In this document: positions 1 to 7,543 of the stretch, one piece after another
Numbering within the stretch: position 1 is the stretch's first letter
How the letters are laid out: every line of letters starts with the position of its first letter
NCBI GenBank assembly: GCA_001725415.1
Contig: MEGH01000006.1
Span: 138,986 to 202,985 of the forward strand
Reading direction: 5' to 3'
Source: Pseudonocardia sp. SCN 73-27
Lineage (GTDB): Bacteria > Actinomycetota > Actinomycetes > Mycobacteriales > Pseudonocardiaceae
Length of the DNA stretch: 64,000 nt
The notes under the pieces: model-generated
The model's input: the letters and a program-made list of their open reading frames with translations, nothing else
Database searches by the model: none
Told to the model about the DNA's origin: nothing
Made by a program: the position numbers and the translations under genes

Positions 1-204
1 TGGGGCAACGCGGCGGGAGCGCACGCCAACCGGGTCGCGCTCGAGGCCTGCGTCGAGGCGCGCAACCAGGGCCGTGACCTGGAGCGGGAGGGTCGGGAGA
101 TCCTCACCGAGGCCGCCCGGCACAGCCCGGAGCTGGCCATCGCTCTGGACACCTGGAAGGAAATCAAGTTCGAGTTCGACACGGTGGACAAGCTCGACGC
201 CTGA
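1..204 (+). CDS. cbbL: RuBisCO large subunit, Form IA (3' end only)
   Basis: The window opens inside this gene; only the last 67 residues are present. It encodes the catalytic subunit that carboxylates ribulose-1,5-bisphosphate. The stretches [19 protein letters not shown] and [15 protein letters not shown] match the C-terminus of carboxysomal Form IA enzymes and fit Form IC or ID less well. The active-site loops lie upstream, outside the window. cbbS starts 44-50 bp downstream, followed by carboxysome shell genes, so this enzyme is almost certainly packaged in an alpha-carboxysome. Confidence 0.95.
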   Translation, partial: WGNAAGAHANRVALEACVEARNQGRDLEREGREILTEAARHSPELAIALDTWKEIKFEFDTVDKLDA

Positions 205-248
205 TGTGACCCGGCTGCCAGACCCGGCCCTCGAGCCCCCACAGAGAG

Positions 249-587
249 ATGGACATGACCATGGAAGCCTACGGGCCCACACGGACGCGCGTCGAAACGT
301 TCTCCTACCTCCCGCCGATGACCCCCGACCGCCTGCGTGCGCAGATCACCTACGCGATCCAGCAGGGATGGAACCCGGCGGTCGAGCACACCGAGCCCGA
401 GAAGGCCGGCTCGAACTTCTGGTACCTCTGGAAGCTGCCGCTGTTCGGTGAGAAGTCGGTGGACCGGGTCCTGAGCGAACTCGAGGCGTGCCACCGGGCG
501 AACCCCGGTCACCTCGTGCGCCTGATCGCTTACGACAACTTCACGCAGTCGCAGGGCACGGCGTTCGTCGTCTACGGGGCTCGCTGA
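249..587 (+). CDS. cbbS: RuBisCO small subunit, Form IA
   Basis: Small subunit of the L8S8 RuBisCO, 112 residues from the first ATG. A second ATG at 255 (MTMEAYGP) has better spacing from the AGAGAG ribosome-binding site at 242-247 and may be the real start. Family hallmarks are ETFSYLPPM near the N-terminus, [15 protein letters not shown] and [16 protein letters not shown] at the C-terminus. It lies between cbbL and csoS2 on the same strand, the classic cso operon order. Confidence 0.96.
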   Translation: MDMTMEAYGPTRTRVETFSYLPPMTPDRLRAQITYAIQQGWNPAVEHTEPEKAGSNFWYLWKLPLFGEKSVDRVLSELEACHRANPGHLVRLIAYDNFTQSQGTAFVVYGAR

Positions 588-590
588 CCC

Positions 591-2855
591 ATGGGCATGT
601 ACGCGGTGCAGACCGCAGACCCCGAGGAGTTGGCCGCCGTGAGCGGTGCGGCATCCGGTGGCCGCGAGGCATCCAGGGCGCGGCGTCGTGCGTTGTCGGC
701 GGGTCGTGCCGCCTTGGGGCGGGCGCGCACCGGCGTACAGCAGGCCCAGGTGTCCTCGCCCCGCTCGGCACCGGCCGGGCCGGGTCCGGCAGCCGGTGGC
801 CGCACGTCGGCCAAGGCGCGGCGGCATGTCGTGTCGTCGGGTCGTTCCGCGACGCGGCACCACCCGTTGTCGGCCGGTTCGGCGCCGATTCCGGCCGGCT
901 CGGATGCGGCAGCCGGTGGTTCCACGTCGGCCAAGGCGCAGCGTCATGTGGTGTCCTCGGTTCGCCCCGCGGCGCGACCGGAGCGCACCCCCGTGCCCTC
1001 GCCCACCTCTGGGCCGGTTCCGGCCCGGTCGGCTGCGGTGACGGACGCGCACGTGGGCCGGGCCTCGTCGATCCAGCGGCGTCGTCAGCTGTCGCAGGGC
1101 AAGCGTGGTCTGAACGGTGCCGTCGCGGCGTCGGTGGCTGCGCCTGGTGCGGGTGCCTCGGCGTCCGGTGCGGTGGCTGACGCGCACCAGGGCCGGGCCT
1201 CGTCGGTCCAGCGGCGCCGTCAGCTGTCGCAGGGCAAGCGTGGCCTGGTCGGTGGCGTCGTGGCGCCGGCGGCCGCACCCGCGGTCGTCGCGCCGGTCCC
1301 GGCGGCGACGGACGCGGTGGCCGACGCGCATCAGGGTCGGCTGTCGTCGATGCAGCGGCGCAAGCAGCTGGCGGAGGGCAAGCGTGGCCTGGCCGGTGCC
1401 GTCGGCCGGGTCCGTCCGCAGCGTGAGGGCCAGGTCGTCAACCCGCCGAAGGTGCTGGAGTCGCCGACCCAGGGCGGGCTCCACGTGACCGGCGTGCGGA
1501 TCGGTCCGGGGGTCCGGGTCACCGGGGACGAGCCCGGGCGTGGGATGCCGGTGTCGGGATCGCAGTACGTCCCCGACGGCTCTGCGGAGTCGGTGTCCGG
1601 CAAGCCGAAGGTCGGCCTGGTGCGCACGGCGAAGGGCCTGGTCGTCTCGGGTACGGCGGTGCGCAGCCAGGTGGCGATCACCGGCGACGAGTTCGGCGAG
1701 CACATCGCCATCACCGGGGAGGCGGACCAGAAGCTCGACGACGACCTCACGCCGCGCAGCGGATCCGCGCAGACCTCGGGCCAGTTCCCGCGGAAGTCGC
1801 AGTACCCGCGGAAGGTGAACGCGCGACGTCCGTCGGAGGCGAGCCCTCGTTCCGGCTCGGCGTTGGAGACCTCCGACGGTGGTCGGGATGTGACCGGTAC
1901 AGCAGTGGGGCGCAGCGGGCGCGTCACCGGTAACGAGGCCGGCGAATCACGTGCGCTGACCGGCGATCAGTACCAGCGGCCGTCGACTGCCACCGAGTGG
2001 TCCGGGACCGACGGCGTCACCGCCCCGGCCGTCGGTGACGGCTCGCGGCACGATCCTGTGACCGGCGGGAAGGTGACGGAGTCGCTGACGTGGCGTGGGC
2101 AGCGTGTGACCGGCCCCGACGTCGAGCACCGCGCGAACGTCACCGGGGACGAGCCCGGGGTGTGCCGGCCCGTGACCGGGACCCCCTACCAGGGTCCGGG
2201 AACCACTTTCGGCTGGTGCGAGACCGCAGAGGGCGACGCGGCCGGGCAACGTCTGGACGCGCGGGTCGGAGGTGTGGCCGTGACCGGCAACGTGCCGATG
2301 CACGCCGAGGCCGTGACCGGGACCGAGCGTGGTCGTTCGCAAGCGGTGACCGGATCGGCATACCACCACGACATGCGGCCCGCCGAGTCGGTGCCGGGGC
2401 CGTGGTCGGCCGACTCCTCGTTCCCGGTCGCGTTGGCCCGTCGCGGCGGGTTCGGCCATGTCGGCGACGGGCCGAGCGTGTCGGAGCAGGGCCGCATCAC
2501 CGGTTCGTTCGCGGTCGCCCAGGGCAAGGTCACCGGAAACAACGAGTTCCTCCACCGGACCCGGCGGCGTCGCGAGGCCGAGCCGCTGCCGATCACCGGC
2601 GAGGGAAGCACCGAAGGTCGCGAGGTGACCGGGTCGGCGTGGACCGCGAACAGCCGGGTCACCGGTACTGCGGGCTACATCTCGGCCGGGCGCAACCCGA
2701 GCGAGGCAGCCGGCGGCTCTCACGCCTGGGCCGGCGCGACCCGCTTCCGAGACCAGGCCGCGCCGTCGGACCGGCGTCAGAACGTCACCGGGCAGTCGGG
2801 GCAGACCAACAACACGACCAGCAGGATCACGCTCTCCGGCGGTGCGTCGGCATGA
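591..2855 (+). CDS. csoS2: Carboxysome assembly scaffold protein CsoS2
   Basis: Intrinsically disordered scaffold of 754 residues that links RuBisCO to the shell during alpha-carboxysome assembly. The N-terminal third carries the RuBisCO-binding repeats; the clearest are QRRRQLSQGKRGL near residues 162 and 207 and QRRKQLAEGKRGL near 255. The middle carries repeated V(T/S)G...(V/I)TGDE..G....(V/I)(T/S)G units. The C-terminus ends in ITLSGGASA, as in other CsoS2 proteins. Unusually, the whole protein has only two cysteines, both in one middle repeat. ATG at 591 or 597 could be the start. No frameshift giving a short isoform is evident by eye. Confidence 0.95.
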   Translation: MGMYAVQTADPEELAAVSGAASGGREASRARRRALSAGRAALGRARTGVQQAQVSSPRSAPAGPGPAAGGRTSAKARRHVVSSGRSATRHHPLSAGSAPIPAGSDAAAGGSTSAKAQRHVVSSVRPAARPERTPVPSPTSGPVPARSAAVTDAHVGRASSIQRRRQLSQGKRGLNGAVAASVAAPGAGASASGAVADAHQGRASSVQRRRQLSQGKRGLVGGVVAPAAAPAVVAPVPAATDAVADAHQGRLSSMQRRKQLAEGKRGLAGAVGRVRPQREGQVVNPPKVLESPTQGGLHVTGVRIGPGVRVTGDEPGRGMPVSGSQYVPDGSAESVSGKPKVGLVRTAKGLVVSGTAVRSQVAITGDEFGEHIAITGEADQKLDDDLTPRSGSAQTSGQFPRKSQYPRKVNARRPSEASPRSGSALETSDGGRDVTGTAVGRSGRVTGNEAGESRALTGDQYQRPSTATEWSGTDGVTAPAVGDGSRHDPVTGGKVTESLTWRGQRVTGPDVEHRANVTGDEPGVCRPVTGTPYQGPGTTFGWCETAEGDAAGQRLDARVGGVAVTGNVPMHAEAVTGTERGRSQAVTGSAYHHDMRPAESVPGPWSADSSFPVALARRGGFGHVGDGPSVSEQGRITGSFAVAQGKVTGNNEFLHRTRRRREAEPLPITGEGSTEGREVTGSAWTANSRVTGTAGYISAGRNPSEAAGGSHAWAGATRFRDQAAPSDRRQNVTGQSGQTNNTTSRITLSGGASA

Positions 2856-2916
2856 CGTCCGTCGAAGCGGCGACCGGCACCCCGATCTGCGGACGACCGA
2901 AGGAGGCAGTGCACGG

Positions 2917-3219
2917 ATGAAGGTCTTCAAGGTCGAAGGGACGCTCGTCGCGACCGCCCGCATCGGCAACCTCGACCGGCACCGGCTGCTCGTGGTGCAG
3001 GAGCGCGGGACGAGCAGCAAGCAGGTCGCGGTCGATCCGGTGGGGTGCAAGCCGGGCGACTGGGTGATCGCGGTCGGGAGCTCGGCGGCGCGTGATGCCG
3101 CGGGGAGCAAGGAGTACCCCAGCGACCTGACGATCGTCGGCATCATCGACTACTGGGACGACGAACATCCCTCCGGCCAGGCGTCGGCCCCAGGGCCGGG
3201 CGGCGGAGCCAAGGGATGA
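2917..3219 (+). CDS. csoS4A: Carboxysome pentameric vertex protein CsoS4A
   Basis: BMC-P (EutN/CcmL fold) protein of 100 residues that caps carboxysome vertices as a pentamer. Motifs include RIGNL..HRLLVVQ, DPVGCKPGDWV, GSSAAR and LTIVGIID. ATG at 2917 is preceded by AGGAGG at 2901-2906. The gene overlaps csoS4B by 4 bp (ATGA), so translation is probably coupled. A proline/glycine-rich tail of about 15 residues extends beyond the fold. csoSCA normally lies upstream of this gene, but here csoS2 ends only 61 bp before it. Confidence 0.94.
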   Translation: MKVFKVEGTLVATARIGNLDRHRLLVVQERGTSSKQVAVDPVGCKPGDWVIAVGSSAARDAAGSKEYPSDLTIVGIIDYWDDEHPSGQASAPGPGGGAKG

Positions 3220-3476
3220 AGATCCAACGGGTCGCCCGCGACCTCGTCTCCACCGAGCAGGTCACGGGACTGGGCTTCATGTCGTTGCAGGTGGTCGAGG
3301 ACGACCGCGGCAATGTCGAGGTGGCCACCGACCCGGTCGGAACCAAGCCCGGAGATTTCGTCTTCACCATCTCGACGTCGGCGGCGCGATACGCAGCCGG
3401 CGATGCAACGGTCACGACCGATCTGACGATCGGCGGAATCATCGACCACTGGACCGAGGAGCGTTGGCGCTCCTGA
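3216..3476 (+). CDS. csoS4B: Carboxysome pentameric vertex protein CsoS4B
   Basis: Second BMC-P vertex protein, 86 residues and paralogous to the preceding gene. It has VTGLGFMSLQVVE, ATDPVGTKPGDFVF, STSAAR and LTIGGIIDHW. Its ATG overlaps the csoS4A stop by 4 bp. The two vertex proteins are usually made as such a pair in alpha-carboxysome operons. Confidence 0.94.
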   Translation: MKIQRVARDLVSTEQVTGLGFMSLQVVEDDRGNVEVATDPVGTKPGDFVFTISTSAARYAAGDATVTTDLTIGGIIDHWTEERWRS

Positions 3477-3546
3477 GTATCGGCTCCACTCCGCACGACC
3501 AGCACCACAATTCACACCTCGAATGTCCCTAGGAAGGAAAGCAGCA

Positions 3547-3879
3547 ATGACTCGAAGCGACGAGAGGTTCGGCATCGCACTCGGGATGATCGAGACCCGA
3601 GGGCTCGTGCCGGCCATCGAGGCGGCCGACGCCATGACCAAGGCCTCCGAGGTTCGGCTCGTCGGGCGCCAGTTCGTCGGTGGCGGGTACGTCACCGTCC
3701 TGGTCCGCGGCGAGACCGGCGCGGTCAACGCTGCGGTCCGCGCCGGCGCCGACGCGTGCGAGCGGGTTGGTGACGGCCTCGCTGCCGCGCACATCATCGC
3801 TCGCCCGCACAGCGAGGTGGAGCAGATCCTGCCCGCCGGCGAGAACGACCCCGCCGCCGGTCAGACCCCGGCGCGGTAA
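3547..3879 (+). CDS. csoS1: Carboxysome hexameric shell protein CsoS1
   Basis: BMC-H shell protein of 110 residues forming the carboxysome facets. The start at 3547 has an AGGAAGG ribosome-binding site at 3531-3537. Motifs are GIALGMIETRGLVPAIEAAD, (K)ASEVRLVGRQFVGGGYVTV, RGETGAVNAAVRAGAD and AHIIARPHSEVE. It is the only BMC-H gene seen here; many alpha-carboxysome loci carry two or three copies, so others may lie outside the window. A strong hairpin at 3945-3976 follows and could set shell-protein levels apart from downstream genes. Confidence 0.95.
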   Translation: MTRSDERFGIALGMIETRGLVPAIEAADAMTKASEVRLVGRQFVGGGYVTVLVRGETGAVNAAVRAGADACERVGDGLAAAHIIARPHSEVEQILPAGENDPAAGQTPAR

Positions 3880-3944
3880 GTCTCGCCGCCCGGTGCCGAA
3901 CCAGCCCAGCGCTCCCGTCGGCTGAGTAGAGGCTCCTATTGCGC

Positions 3945-3976
3945 CCGGCGCCAGCCGAATCATCGGCTGGCGCCGG
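3945..3976 (+). terminator. Perfect 14-bp hairpin between csoS1 and acRAF
   Basis: A 14-bp perfect inverted repeat (arms 3945-3958 and 3963-3976) with a 4-nt loop, very GC rich and without a T-run. It lies 66 bp after csoS1 and 30 bp before acRAF. It may attenuate read-through or stabilise the csoS1 mRNA 3' end. Confidence 0.65.
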
Positions 3977-4006
3977 CGACCATTTCACCCAACAGAGAGG
4001 GACCTG

Positions 4007-4282
4007 ATGACGACGGAGTCCCCGGTGCCCGCGGGCTGGACAGAGTCCGAACGGCCATCGTTGCTGCACCGCCGTTTCGAGTTCGACGACTACGACGAGA
4101 CGCGTCGGTTTCTCGCGTTTCTCGAGAGCCTGTCGAAGGAGTTGGGGCTGTACCCGGACCTCAGTTTTGCCCGCACCCATGTCCGGGTGACGGTGCACGG
4201 GCCCGACGGCGGGGCCGTCGGTGCGGAGGAGCGGGAGTTCGCCGCCCGCGCCGGTGCCTTCTCCTCGAAAGAGGTCGTCTGA
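4007..4282 (+). CDS. acRAF: Alpha-carboxysome RuBisCO assembly factor, pterin dehydratase-like
   Basis: Protein of 91 residues resembling pterin-4a-carbinolamine dehydratase. In alpha-carboxysome operons this family acts as a RuBisCO assembly chaperone rather than an enzyme. Visible features are the LHRRFEFDDYDETRRFLAFLESLSKELGLYPDLSF core and the TH.RVTVHG strand, corresponding to the dehydratase-like fold. The AGAGAGGGA ribosome-binding site is at 3993-4001. It follows csoS1, the normal place for acRAF. Confidence 0.88.
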   Translation: MTTESPVPAGWTESERPSLLHRRFEFDDYDETRRFLAFLESLSKELGLYPDLSFARTHVRVTVHGPDGGAVGAEEREFAARAGAFSSKEVV

Positions 4283-4283
4283 G

Positions 4284-4541
4284 ATGCCACCCACTGCGCG
4301 TTCGGCGGGAGGTACCGCCGGCCGGCCGAGACGACGCCGAACCACTGCCGCGGCCGCCGACACCACGTCGACCGGTTCGACGCCGGCAGACGACACCGCG
4401 CCGACGGACTCCGCCTCCGACGAGGCCGTAGCAGAGGCCGCGGCGCCTGAAGCTGTGGCACCCGAGGCCGAGGTGACCGAGCACGTCGCGTCGCCACGTC
4501 GTTCCGCGGCGGCACAGCACGAGCGCGTGTGGCCGGACTGA
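4284..4541 (+). CDS. Small disordered protein with McdB-like C-terminus
   Basis: Protein of 85 residues, rich in Ala, Thr, Pro and Glu, with a basic start (RPRRRRTT) followed by an acidic middle. It has no recognisable folded domain. It ends ...ERVWPD. A conserved tryptophan at or next to the C-terminus is reported for McdB proteins, which work with the ParA-type ATPase McdA to space carboxysomes along the nucleoid. The position next to acRAF also fits alpha-type McdB. No mcdA is visible between acRAF and this gene or elsewhere in the window. The McdB identity is an inference from tail motif, disorder and location. Confidence 0.6.
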   Translation: MPPTARSAGGTAGRPRRRRTTAAAADTTSTGSTPADDTAPTDSASDEAVAEAAAPEAVAPEAEVTEHVASPRRSAAAQHERVWPD

Positions 4542-5533
4542 CGCGGCCCGGTCGTCGTCGCGCCCTCGTCGGGCGTCCCGAGATCGGCGTCGCGGTCGGG
4601 GTTCTCCGCTCTTCCGACGGCCGGGTCCTGGTCGCGGAACGCCGGCCCGGCGTGGACGGCGCCGGCTACTGGGAACTGCCCGGCGGGAAGATCGATGCCG
4701 GGGAGACGCCGGCTCAGGCCGCGGCGCGAGAGCTCCGGGAGGAGCTCGGCGTCCGTGTCGACGAGCTCGAACCCTGGCGGACCTACACGCACGACTTCTC
4801 GACCGGGCGGGTGCGCCTCCACTTCTTCCGCGTGCGCTCCTGGAACGGCGAACCGACCGGTCGCGAGGGGCAGCGGCTGGCCTGGGTGGATCCGCAGCAC
4901 CCTGCCGTGGGTCCGCTACTGCCCAGCAACGAACCGGCCATGACAGCCCTGGGCCTGCCCGAGCTGATCGCCGTCGCCCGCGTGGATCGCGGCCCCGGCC
5001 GCCCCGGGAACCTCGTGGATCGGGTCCGCGTCCTCGCGACCCAGGGTGTGCGGCTCCTGATCGTGCGCGCGCCTGATCTCACTCCGCCCCAGCGGGTACA
5101 GCTCGGTCGCCGGCTGATGGGGGTGAGCCGAGGTACGGGACTGAGGCTCGTGCTCTCGGGAACGCCCCTGGAGGCGCTGCAAGCCGGGGTCGACGGGGTG
5201 CACTCCTGCGGGACGACCCTCTCGGCTGCGACGCAGCGTCCCCGCACCACGCTGTGGGTGGTCTCGGCCCACGACTCCCGCGACCTCGCTCGGGCCGGGG
5301 CGCTGGGTGCCGACGCGGCGCTGGTCTCACCGGTGCTGCCGACTCCTGCACAGCCTGCTCGGGAGCCGCTGGGCTGGGACGGTCTGCGAAGGCTCGTCGC
5401 GGGCAGCCCGTTGCAGGTCTTCGCTCGAGGTGGCCTGGCGCCCGACGATCTCGCGTCCGCGACCGCGGCGGGTGCTGCGGGAGTGGCGGTCGACATCGGG
5501 CGCCTCTCGATCCCGGCAGCCGCACGCACCTGA
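4529..5533 (+). CDS. Nudix hydrolase fused to a ThiE-like TIM barrel
   Basis: Fusion of 334 residues. Residues about 17-150 are a Nudix domain with a complete Nudix box (GGKIDAGETP...RELREELGV), a MutT-type pyrophosphohydrolase. Residues about 170-330 resemble thiamine phosphate synthase, with DGVHSCG, VVSAHDSRDLARAGALGADAALVSPV and a C-terminal GG...A.AAGAAGVAV phosphate-binding segment. MutT-ThiE fusions are known in proteobacteria; their substrate is uncertain. GTG at 4529 overlaps the preceding gene by 13 bp, so it is probably cotranscribed with the carboxysome genes. Confidence 0.85.
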   Translation: MAGLTRPGRRRALVGRPEIGVAVGVLRSSDGRVLVAERRPGVDGAGYWELPGGKIDAGETPAQAAARELREELGVRVDELEPWRTYTHDFSTGRVRLHFFRVRSWNGEPTGREGQRLAWVDPQHPAVGPLLPSNEPAMTALGLPELIAVARVDRGPGRPGNLVDRVRVLATQGVRLLIVRAPDLTPPQRVQLGRRLMGVSRGTGLRLVLSGTPLEALQAGVDGVHSCGTTLSAATQRPRTTLWVVSAHDSRDLARAGALGADAALVSPVLPTPAQPAREPLGWDGLRRLVAGSPLQVFARGGLAPDDLASATAAGAAGVAVDIGRLSIPAAART

Positions 5534-5625
5534 ACGGCGCCTCCCGGGGCGGGCCGGCGGCTCGACGGTGAACCTCACGCTGAACGATCCGGCCGTACTC
5601 TCCATGTGTCGGTTATCCTCCACTC

Positions 5626-6519
5626 ATGAACCAGCCGGTCACCTGGTCACGGATGCGGACGTTCCTGGCCGTGGCGGACGCGGGCAGCGTCAGGGCGGCA
5701 GCCGCGCAGCTGCACGTGTCCGAGCCGGCGGTCTCGGCCGCGATCACGAGCATGGAGCGACAGCTCCACACCCAGCTCACCGCGAAGTCCGGACGTGGGA
5801 TCGTCATGACCGAAGCGGGCCGGGTGTACGTCGACTACTGCCGCCAGATCCTGGGCCTGCTCGAGGAGTCGGCGATGGCGGTGCGGCGGGCCGGGCTGGG
5901 CCAGCTGCGTCTCGGAGCGGTCGGCACCGCGAGCGAGTACCTGGTCCCGACCCTGCTGGGCCGCTTCCGCGAGCATTACCCGGACGTGCAGGTGTCGCTC
6001 GCCGTCAGTCCCCGCGACGACCTCTTCACCGCCATCCGTAGCCACGAACTGGACGTCGTGTTCGCCGGGCGCCCGCCACGCGGCTCCGGACTGTTGATCG
6101 GAGCCACCCGCGAGAACCGGCTGATCGTCGTCGCCGCGCCCGGCCACGAGGGTGCCCCGTTCCAGTCCACCTGGTTGCTGCGTGGACCGGGTTCGGGAAC
6201 GCTCGAGACCACGTTGTCCTTGTTCGACCAGGACAACGCCAACCCCCACACCCTGACCCTGGGGTCGTTGGGTGCGGTCATCGCCGGCGCCAAGGCGGGT
6301 CTCGGCCTGACCCTCGTGCACGCCGACGCGGTCGCCGACGACCTCGCCGAGGGGCGGCTCGTCCAGGTCCGCGTTCCGCGGACACCCATCGCCCGACCCT
6401 GGCACCTGGTGACCGGATCGAGGCCGACCGCTGTGGCGGCGCTGTTCATCTCCAGCTGCACGAGCGACGATCTCGAAGGTGCCGCGTTCACCCTCCAGCG
6501 GCGGACAGCGGGCCACTGA
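5626..6519 (+). CDS. LysR-family regulator, CbbR-like
   Basis: LysR-type transcription factor of 297 residues. The winged-helix domain spans about residues 5-65 (FLAVADAGSVRAAAAQLHVSEPAVSAAI), followed by a linker helix and an effector domain. Some residues match CbbR regulators of the Calvin cycle (LGAVGTASEYLVP), and it lies next to a RuBisCO/carboxysome operon. CbbR is usually divergent upstream of cbbL, whereas this one is downstream on the same strand. No good Shine-Dalgarno precedes ATG 5626. Confidence 0.82.
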   Translation: MNQPVTWSRMRTFLAVADAGSVRAAAAQLHVSEPAVSAAITSMERQLHTQLTAKSGRGIVMTEAGRVYVDYCRQILGLLEESAMAVRRAGLGQLRLGAVGTASEYLVPTLLGRFREHYPDVQVSLAVSPRDDLFTAIRSHELDVVFAGRPPRGSGLLIGATRENRLIVVAAPGHEGAPFQSTWLLRGPGSGTLETTLSLFDQDNANPHTLTLGSLGAVIAGAKAGLGLTLVHADAVADDLAEGRLVQVRVPRTPIARPWHLVTGSRPTAVAALFISSCTSDDLEGAAFTLQRRTAGH

Positions 6520-6598
6520 CAGCTCGGCGCGGGTCCGCCCGGGCAGGTCGCCCTGCGGCTCCACGCGCCCGAGCGGCCGACGGGCATAAGCTGCGTCG

Positions 6599-7255
6599 GT
6601 GACGACCGTCCTGCTGGCCGAGGACGACACGGCGATCGCCGAGCCGCTGTCCCGGGCCTTGCAACGCGAGGGATACCACGTCGATGTCGCCGGTGACGGC
6701 ACGACGGCGTTGGAACATGTCCGTGAGGGCGGGGTCGACCTGCTCGTCCTCGACCTCGGGCTGCCGGGGATGGACGGTCTGGAGGTCTGCAGGCGGCTGC
6801 GTCTCGACTTCCCCGACCTGCCGGTCCTGATGCTCACCGCCCGCACCGACGAGGTCGACTTCGTCGTGGGGCTCGACGCGGGGGCGGACGACTACGTCGG
6901 CAAGCCCTTCCGGCTTGCCGAGCTGCTGGCCCGCGTCCGGGCGCTGCTGCGGCGGCTCACCCCGGAGACCGTCGAGGTCGGCGGGGTGCGGATGGAGCTG
7001 TCGGGGCGGCGGGTGCTGGTCGACGGTGTCGAGGTGGGCCTGGCCAACAAGGAGTTCGAGCTGCTGCGGGTGCTGTTGCTGCGCGCCGGGCAGGTCGTCA
7101 CCCGCGAGGAGATCCTGCGCGAGGTGTGGAACGACCCCGACCTGAAGACGTCGAAGACGCTCGACATGCACATGTCGTGGCTGCGCCGGAAGATCGGCGG
7201 GGAGCAGCGCATCGCGACGGTGCGTGGCGTCGGCTTCCGCTTCAACCACGATTAA
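6599..7255 (+). CDS. OmpR/PhoB-family response regulator
   Basis: Response regulator of 218 residues starting with GTG. The receiver domain has acidic residues E8, D9 and D10, phospho-acceptor D52 (LVLDLGLPGMDG), T80 and K102 (DYVGKPF). A winged-helix DNA-binding domain occupies about residues 125-216 (LANKEFELLRVLL, LDMHMSWLRRKIG, VRGVGFRF). Its partner kinase is almost certainly the gene at 46821, now 39.5 kb away because a prophage sits in the last codons here. The reading frame is intact: the last codon GAT and stop TAA come from the prophage side instead of the inferred GAC TGA of the empty site. Confidence 0.93.
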   Translation: MTTVLLAEDDTAIAEPLSRALQREGYHVDVAGDGTTALEHVREGGVDLLVLDLGLPGMDGLEVCRRLRLDFPDLPVLMLTARTDEVDFVVGLDAGADDYVGKPFRLAELLARVRALLRRLTPETVEVGGVRMELSGRRVLVDGVEVGLANKEFELLRVLLLRAGQVVTREEILREVWNDPDLKTSKTLDMHMSWLRRKIGGEQRIATVRGVGFRFNHD

Positions 7256-7535
7256 CTCGGAAAGCCTCCGCGTCTGTCGGGGCAGGGGTGTCGACGCCGA
7301 GCAGCCACGAGGCCGGCACTCCTGAGAGCAGCTCGACCCTGCGGGCGATAGCGATCAGGTCGCGCGGCTGCGTGCGGCCGGACTCCCAGGCGGCGTAGGC
7401 CGCCTTCGTGACGCCGAGCTTCTCGGCGAGTTCGGCCTGGTGCAGTTCGAGGACGTCGAAGCGGACCTTGCGCATGCGGTCGGCGAAGGTCCACCTGGGG
7501 ACGACCGGCTTGGTCCCGGCCGCTGGCGTGGTCAT
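7242..7535 (-). CDS. XRE-family phage repressor, C-terminus set by integration
   Basis: In the lysogen this is a 97-residue HTH_XRE protein. The helix-turn-helix lies around residues 33-65 (LHQAELAEKLGVTKAAYAAWESGRTQPRD), followed by a short helical segment (SGVPASWLLG). ATG at 7535 is chosen because longer ORF extensions lack family features. The stop codon (7244-7242) uses two bases of host DNA. In the circular phage genome the frame passes through attP and continues for 23 codons, now at 46790-46720, ending in ...LSLARSA. The integrated form is therefore truncated. It probably represses the divergent early promoter and its own. Confidence 0.82.
   Translation of the reverse strand: MTTPAAGTKPVVPRWTFADRMRKVRFDVLELHQAELAEKLGVTKAAYAAWESGRTQPRDLIAIARRVELLSGVPASWLLGVDTPAPTDAEAFRVNRG
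7244..7251. other. attL core
   Basis: AACCACGA shared with attR. Similarity continues imperfectly to the right over about 10 bp (T, A-C, CGGA match). The core spans codons of the response regulator on the plus strand and the last codons of the XRE repressor on the minus strand. Confidence 0.85.
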
Positions 7536-7543
7536 GCGACGAG

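Noticed and set aside
1947-3146. A 399-codon minus-strand open frame
   Set aside because: Antisense to csoS2 and csoS4A, with no domain features.
7200-7260. tRNA gene as prophage attachment site
   Set aside because: No tRNA-like sequence is present at either end; the core lies in the 3' end of a response-regulator gene.
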